Shown one piece after another: positions 6,867 to 9,708 of a DNA stretch of 9,708 nt. The position numbers were made by a program, and so were the translations under genes. The notes under the pieces were generated by a model that worked only from the letters and a program-made list of their open reading frames with translations, made no database searches and was not told the origin of the DNA. Every line of letters begins with the position of its first letter. The stretch's first letter is position 1. This stretch comes from DASXIW01 sp036497785 (lineage in GTDB: Bacteria > Pseudomonadota > Alphaproteobacteria > Acetobacterales > Acetobacteraceae). The stretch covers positions 1 to 9,708 of the forward strand of contig DASXIW010000286.1 of assembly GCA_036497785.1 (NCBI GenBank). The letters run 5' to 3'.

Positions 6867-8012
6867 TCAGTTCGTGTCGGGTTCGTCGGTGAGCATGGGC
6901 AGATGCAGGCGGAATTCGGTTCGGCCAGGTCTGCTATCGACCTCGATCAGACCGCCATGATCGCTCACGATCTTGGCGACCAGCGCGAGGCCGAGGCCGC
7001 TGCCGGAGGGCTTGGAACTGACGAAGGGATCGAACAGATGCGGACGGATATCATCGGGGATGCCCGGCCCGTTATCGCGCACCCGCACCACCAGCGGCAG
7101 ATGCATGCGTTGGTCCGAGCCCGGCACAGCCAGGCGCACACCGTGCTGGAAGGCGGTGGTCAGGGTGATCTCGCCGGCCAAATGGTTGATGCCGCCGCCA
7201 GTGATCGCTTCGGCGGCATTCTTCACCAGATTCAGGATCACCTGAACAAGCTGGTCGCGATTGCCCAGCACCGAGGGCAACGAGGGATCATAGACCTCGG
7301 AAAACCGGATATGGGCTGCGAAACCGCTCTGGGCAAGCCGGCGGACATGTTCCAGCACGCGATGGATGTTCACCGCGCCCCGCACGATCGGCTTCTCGCC
7401 AAAGATCTCCATCCGGTCCACCAGGTCACGGATGCGGTCGGCCTCGTCGCGGATCAGCACGGTCAGCTCGCGATCCTGCTCGGCTACGCTGCCTTCCAGC
7501 AGCTGCGCCGCGCCGCGAATCCCGGAAAGCGGATTTTTCACCTCATGCGCCAGGATCGCCGCCATGCCGGTAACGCTGCGCGCGGCGCTGCGGAAGGTCA
7601 ACTGGCGGTCCAGCGTCCGCGCCGCCGAAGCATCCTGCATGACCAGCAGGACGCAGCCCGGCTCCTCCGGCAGCGGCGTGCCTTGCACGGTGATGCCGTG
7701 CTTGTGCAGGCGCGGACTTTCCAGCGTCATGTCATGGTCCGCGACGATCACGTCGTCCTCGCGCACCTGCGCCAGCAGCAGGAAGATCGGGTTGTCCTTC
7801 GGCACCAGATCGCACAGGCGCATCTGGCTGGCCTGGGCCACGGAGACGCCGAGGAACTGCTCGGCGGCGGGGTTGATGAAGCGGAAACGATCCTCCGCGT
7901 CCAGCAGCATCACCGGCACGGGCAGTGCCGAGATTAGCGCGGCGGGGTCGGGCTGGCACCCCGTCTCGCGCCGGGCGACCACGCGCAGGGCGGCGCTGAC
8001 GGGGTTCCTCAT
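6867..8012 (-). CDS. ntrB: NtrB nitrogen-sensing histidine kinase/phosphatase
   Basis: Cytoplasmic kinase/phosphatase of NtrC, normally controlled by PII proteins. The 381 residues have no membrane segment. A PAS domain (about 24-135) is followed by the H-box AAILAHEVKNPLSGIRGAAQ with H156, N-box NLVKNAAEA (261-269), G1 DNGPGIP (313-319), F-box FDPFVSSKP and G2 GSGLGLAL (337-344), ending after EFRLHLP. The C-terminal ATPase strand missing from NtrY is present here. I chose ATG 8012 because it overlaps the dusB stop as ATGA and gives normal family length. The frame is open far upstream, but there it only shadows dusB. Confidence 0.96.
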   Translation of the reverse strand: MRNPVSAALRVVARRETGCQPDPAALISALPVPVMLLDAEDRFRFINPAAEQFLGVSVAQASQMRLCDLVPKDNPIFLLLAQVREDDVIVADHDMTLESPRLHKHGITVQGTPLPEEPGCVLLVMQDASAARTLDRQLTFRSAARSVTGMAAILAHEVKNPLSGIRGAAQLLEGSVAEQDRELTVLIRDEADRIRDLVDRMEIFGEKPIVRGAVNIHRVLEHVRRLAQSGFAAHIRFSEVYDPSLPSVLGNRDQLVQVILNLVKNAAEAITGGGINHLAGEITLTTAFQHGVRLAVPGSDQRMHLPLVVRVRDNGPGIPDDIRPHLFDPFVSSKPSGSGLGLALVAKIVSDHGGLIEVDSRPGRTEFRLHLPMLTDEPDTN

Positions 8013-9082
8013 GCCGCTTGCGCCAGCAGGTCGCGGGTGATGGCGGGCGCCTCGCCACGGGCGATCAGCGGGTCGTACAGCGCGTCGATCAGCCGCAGCA
8101 CCTCGGCGGGGTCGGTGCGCCGGCTCATGGCGGCACGGAACTCGGCCGAGCCGAACAAGCCGCGCGAATACCAGGAGACATGCTTGCGCGCGAGGCGGAT
8201 GCCCGCATCGGCGCCGAAATGCGCCAGCATCGCATCGTAATGGGTCAGCAGAATCCGTTTCTGCTCGGCCAGAGACGGGTCCGCGATGCGCTCGCCGGTG
8301 CGCAGGAACGCCGCCACCTGGGCCGGAAACCAGGGTCGGCCATAGCAGCCGCGCCCGATCATCACCCCGTCCGCCCCGGCGCGGGCCATCGCGTCCCGCG
8401 CGTCGTCCAGCGTCAGTATGTCGCCATTGGCGATGACGGGGATCGACACCGCATTCTTCACCCCAGCGATGAAATCCCAGTCGGCGACGCCGGTGTAGAA
8501 TTGCTGCCGGGTGCGGCCATGCACGGTGACAAGGCGGATGCCCACATCCTGGGCGATGCGCGCCAGCACCGGCGCGTTCAGGCTGGCATGGTCCCAGCCC
8601 ATGCGCATCTTCAGCGTCACCGGCACGGCCACGGCCTTGACCGTGGCCTCCAGGATACGCGCGGCGGCGATCTCGTCGCGCATCAGGGCGCTGCCGGCGG
8701 CCTGGCCGACCGCGACCTTCTTCACCGGGCAGCCAAAGTTGATATCGATGATGTCCGCCCCGCGATCTACGGCGATCCGCGCCGCCTCGGCCATTGCCGC
8801 GGGATCGCAGCCGGCGAGCTGGATGGAGGTCGGGCGCCCATCCACCTCCGCCATGCGCAGCGTGTTGCGGTTCTCGCGCACCATCGCCCAGGAGGCGATC
8901 ATTTCCGACACGACGAGGCCGGTTCCCAGCGCGCGGGCGAGCCTGCGGAACGGCAGGTCCGTGACCCCCGACATGGGGGCGAGGATGACCGGCGTGTCGA
9001 TAAGAACGCCGCCGCCGAGATCGATGGGCTTGAGGTATGGCGGCCGCCGGCTGGGCCGCTCCGGCAAGGTCGTGTTGCTCAT
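8009..9082 (-). CDS. dusB: tRNA-dihydrouridine synthase DusB (NifR3)
   Basis: Flavoenzyme that reduces specific uridines in tRNA to dihydrouridine using NADPH. The 357 residues form a TIM barrel plus helical domain. APMSGVTDLPFRR (35-47) is the FMN-binding entry loop. INFGCPVKKV (114-123) holds the catalytic cysteine C118, AGSALMRD (129-136) follows, and HGRTRQQFYTG (188-198), IPVIANGDI (214-222) and MIGRGCYGRPW (241-251) complete the FMN and phosphate-binding sites. It is the first gene of the ntr cluster; in Rhodobacter and relatives the same gene was named nifR3 for its place before ntrB and ntrC. Its stop overlaps the ntrB start (ATGA). I see no clear ribosome site before ATG 9082, so the exact start is less certain than the identity. 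Confidence 0.96.
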   Translation of the reverse strand: MSNTTLPERPSRRPPYLKPIDLGGGVLIDTPVILAPMSGVTDLPFRRLARALGTGLVVSEMIASWAMVRENRNTLRMAEVDGRPTSIQLAGCDPAAMAEAARIAVDRGADIIDINFGCPVKKVAVGQAAGSALMRDEIAAARILEATVKAVAVPVTLKMRMGWDHASLNAPVLARIAQDVGIRLVTVHGRTRQQFYTGVADWDFIAGVKNAVSIPVIANGDILTLDDARDAMARAGADGVMIGRGCYGRPWFPAQVAAFLRTGERIADPSLAEQKRILLTHYDAMLAHFGADAGIRLARKHVSWYSRGLFGSAEFRAAMSRRTDPAEVLRLIDALYDPLIARGEAPAITRDLLAQAA

Positions 9083-9220
9083 GATTTGGGCAGAGTAATG
9101 CCTGACCGAAAGACGTGCAACGCATCACGCCGGATTCACACGCGCGGAGCGAGTTGACGCCGCCACGCCGCGCGGCGTGTGAGTTGACGCCGCCGCGTCA
9201 CGCGGCGAGGGTGCGCCGCC
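9083..9220. other. Divergent dusB/ispD intergenic region
   Basis: These 138 bases must hold the promoter of the dusB-ntr cluster on the minus strand and that of ispD on the plus strand. The ispD-proximal half is filled by two tandem palindromic repeats (9151-9210). Each starts with GAGTTGACG, whose TTGACG resembles a -35 hexamer, but no good -10 lies at the proper distance. I cannot assign either promoter with confidence. Confidence 0.5.
9151..9210 (+). repeat. Two tandem 30-bp repeats, each with a dyad
   Basis: Units 9151-9180 and 9181-9210 both begin GAGTTGACGCCGCC and agree at 25 of 30 positions by eye. Unit 1 contains a perfect 16-bp palindrome at 9164-9179. Unit 2 contains arms 9191-9197 (CGCCGCG) and 9201-9207 (CGCGGCG) around a three-base loop. 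The differences between units largely keep the palindromic character, which suggests selection for a dyad or hairpin. The function is unknown. It could be a paired operator, a REP-like element, or simple GC-rich duplication. Confidence 0.7.
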
Positions 9221-9708
9221 ATGTCACATCCCCCCCGCATTGCCGCCCTGCTGGTTGCCGCCGGCACCGGCTCCCGCCTCGGCGCCGAGACGCCGAAGCA
9301 ATTCCTGTCCATCGCCGGACGCCCGGTGATCCGCCACGCCGCCGAGGCCCTGGCACGCGAGGCCACACTGATCCAGCCGGTCGGCGACGCAGCTCCGATT
9401 ATGGCCGCTCTGGCGGGAATGGACGTGCTGCCGGCCGTGCCGGGCGGGGCCACCCGCCAGGATAGCGTGCGCGCAGGGCTGGAGGCGCTGGCCGCGCATG
9501 CGCCCGATATCGTGCTGGTGCACGACGCCGCACGCCCGGTGATCCCGCCGGGCACCGTCGCCGCCCTGCTCGCCGCCCTCGACTCCATGCCCGGTGCAAT
9601 TCCCGCCGCTCCCGTGGCGGATACGCTGAAACGCGGCGCAGACGGCAGGATCACCGGCACCGTGTCGCGTGAGGGCCTGTTCCGTGCCCAGACACCGCAG
9701 GCCTTCCG
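9221..9708 (+). CDS. ispD: IspD, 2-C-methyl-D-erythritol 4-phosphate cytidylyltransferase (cut by window edge)
   Basis: Cytosolic enzyme of the MEP isoprenoid pathway that joins CTP and methylerythritol phosphate. The 162 visible codons start MSHPPRIAALLVAAGTGSRL and contain the CTP-binding signature GTGSRLG (15-21) and PKQFL with K26; R19 and K26 match the catalytic pair of the family. Further motifs are GGATRQDSV (75-83), VHDAARP (100-106), PVADTLKR (131-138) and, near the edge, FRAQTPQAF. In many Alphaproteobacteria this domain is fused to IspF; the window ends too early to tell. ATG 9221 is preceded by GCGAGGG at 9206-9211, about nine bases away, and the N-terminus fits the family. The gene diverges from dusB, as in other Rhodospirillales-type loci. 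Confidence 0.95.
   Translation, partial: MSHPPRIAALLVAAGTGSRLGAETPKQFLSIAGRPVIRHAAEALAREATLIQPVGDAAPIMAALAGMDVLPAVPGGATRQDSVRAGLEALAAHAPDIVLVHDAARPVIPPGTVAALLAALDSMPGAIPAAPVADTLKRGADGRITGTVSREGLFRAQTPQAF

Noticed and set aside
9092..9120. Possible minus-strand promoter for dusB: TTGCAC (9120-9115), 17-bp spacer, TACTCT (9097-9092)
   Set aside because: Only about half of each hexamer matches consensus, and the implied start would leave almost no leader before ATG 9082. That would fit the lack of a ribosome site, but it is too weak to annotate.
9102..9120. Possible NtrC half-site upstream of dusB (TGCACG ... GGTCAG on the minus strand)
   Set aside because: Only the first half resembles the NtrC consensus TGCACC-N5-GGTGCA; the second half matches at three bases and the spacing is off.
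8013..9128. Upstream extension of the ntrB frame through dusB
   Set aside because: The region is coding for dusB in another frame, with all catalytic motifs; NtrB has normal length from ATG 8012.
9154..9212. TTGACG hexamers in the tandem repeats as -35 boxes for ispD
   Set aside because: At 17-bp spacing the -10 positions read GTGTGA and GAGGGT, which do not resemble TATAAT.

Overview
The window is a GC-rich bacterial chromosome segment carrying the nitrogen-regulation cluster typical of Alphaproteobacteria. The order dusB(nifR3)-ntrB-ntrC-ntrY-ntrX on the minus strand, with hfq beyond it and ispD diverging at the far end, is the arrangement known from Rhodospirillales and relatives. An acetic-acid-bacteria or Azospirillum-like host is my best guess. 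That rests on synteny and protein motifs, not on a database search.

Layout from left to right. Bases 1-189 hold the N-terminal 63 codons of hfq (minus strand, cut by the window edge). Bases 190-536 are a leader or intergenic region with no convincing gene. Bases 537-1400 hold a plus-strand HTD2/MaoC-type hot-dog dehydratase, which sits between ntrX and hfq. Bases 1401-1525 separate two convergent genes and contain a hairpin that could terminate both. From 1526 to 9082 five minus-strand genes are packed head to tail: ntrX, ntrY, ntrC, ntrB and dusB (listed in reverse order of transcription). Bases 9083-9220 are the divergent dusB/ispD intergenic region with two tandem 30-bp palindromic repeats. 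Bases 9221-9708 are the 5' part of ispD, cut by the window edge.

How the genes work together: NtrB (soluble PAS histidine kinase) and NtrC (sigma54 activator with an intact GAFTGA loop) form the classical nitrogen-status pair. NtrY (membrane HAMP-PAS histidine kinase) and NtrX (response regulator with an AAA+ domain but no GAFTGA) form the second pair. DusB, a tRNA dihydrouridine synthase, is the promoter-proximal gene, and its stop overlaps the ntrB start. Spacings are -4 nt (dusB/ntrB), 9 nt (ntrB/ntrC) and 33 nt (ntrC/ntrY), which suggests one transcript with coupled translation.

The most notable observation is in ntrY. An in-frame TAG at 3105-3107 ends the protein just before the last strand of its ATPase domain. 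The same frame continues for 63 sense codons, encodes what looks like the missing strand (GARATLWLKLP), and stops 11 nt inside the ntrX start. This looks like an amber mutation, a sequencing error, or (less likely) readthrough. I found no evidence of a wholly new system; the rest is conserved housekeeping and regulatory DNA with a few local oddities.
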